Assembly: GCF_047600445.1 (NCBI RefSeq)
Contig: NZ_JASGKT010000002.1
Span: 496,001-560,000 of the forward strand
Direction: 5' to 3'
Source: Piscinibacter sp047600445
GTDB lineage: Bacteria; Pseudomonadota; Gammaproteobacteria; Burkholderiales; Burkholderiaceae_C
Length of the DNA stretch: 64,000 nt
How positions within the stretch are numbered: position 1 is the first letter of the stretch; every line of letters starts with the position of its first letter. The notes below the pieces were generated by a model. It did not search any database. It was not told where the DNA came from and saw nothing but the letters and a program-made list of their open reading frames with translations. Of this stretch, positions 63,982 through 64,000 are shown one piece after another. The translations under genes and the position numbers were made by a program.

Positions 63982-64000
63982 TGCTGATCTTTCGCTGGGT
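63981..64000 (+). CDS. Start of a second MLIFRW-type small protein (cut by window edge)
   Basis: The 20 visible bases encode MLIFRW, identical in sequence to the start of the preceding gene. Only the N-terminus is present. Confidence 0.55.

Overview
The window is GC-rich chromosomal DNA that reads as a betaproteobacterium of the order Burkholderiales (Rubrivivax/Leptothrix/Methylibium-like). The grounds are the gene families and their order, TACAAT/ACAAT-type -10 elements close to start codons, and families of palindromic repeats typical of that group. The genus is inferred, not proven.

Layout. 1-3152 (minus, then plus): iron handling, with a Cys-rich small protein, feoB and feoA, divergent across a Fur-box-like site from bacterioferritin and its ferredoxin. 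3197-5456: serS, a FAH-superfamily hydratase and tRNA-Ser(CGA). 5457 to about 15.8 kb: a compact integrated element. It holds a P4-type integrase, small unknown proteins, an AlpA-like regulator, a RepA-like ATPase, a hairpin plus iteron-like repeats, an HNH endonuclease, a HTH protein, a HK97-type capsid, a portal with a tail-fibre-like C-terminus and a tape-measure-like protein. No terminase, protease or tail-tube gene is present, so it is either a phage satellite or a reduced prophage. A GNAT gene sits at its right edge. 16.8-19.5 kb: a Spy/CpxP-like protein with an OmpR-type regulator and a sensor kinase. 19.6-25.2 kb: plsY, a RidA protein, trpS, purN, an RsmB-type methyltransferase and a fatty acid desaturase. 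25.3-26.8 kb (minus): rpmG, rpmB and trxB. 27.0-31.2 kb: a Crp/Fnr regulator, an unknown lipoprotein and a YgiQ radical SAM protein.

31.2-39.1 kb: an acyl-CoA thioesterase, an Atm1-type ABC exporter, an MFS transporter divergent from a HypT-like LysR regulator, and a gltIJKL-type glutamate/aspartate ABC importer. 39.2-45.1 kb: pyrC, a NYN-domain protein, the RNase P RNA gene, a Bcr/CflA-type MFS transporter, an NnrU-type membrane protein and (minus) a long-chain acyl-CoA synthetase. 45.3 kb to the end: the complete dcw cluster, mraZ-rsmH-ftsL-ftsI-murE-murF-mraY-murD-ftsW-murG-murC-ddlB-ftsQ-ftsA-ftsZ-lpxC, mostly with 1-11 bp overlaps. Two tandem small membrane proteins follow, the second cut by the window edge. 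The cluster makes UDP-MurNAc-pentapeptide, lipid I and lipid II and the divisome that uses them.

The points most worth a second look are the tRNA-Ser element, its candidate origin and its portal fusion. A repeat family also ends exactly at several start codons and appears to supply their ribosome binding sites or to extend proteins, and a palindromic repeat is inserted in frame in ygiQ.
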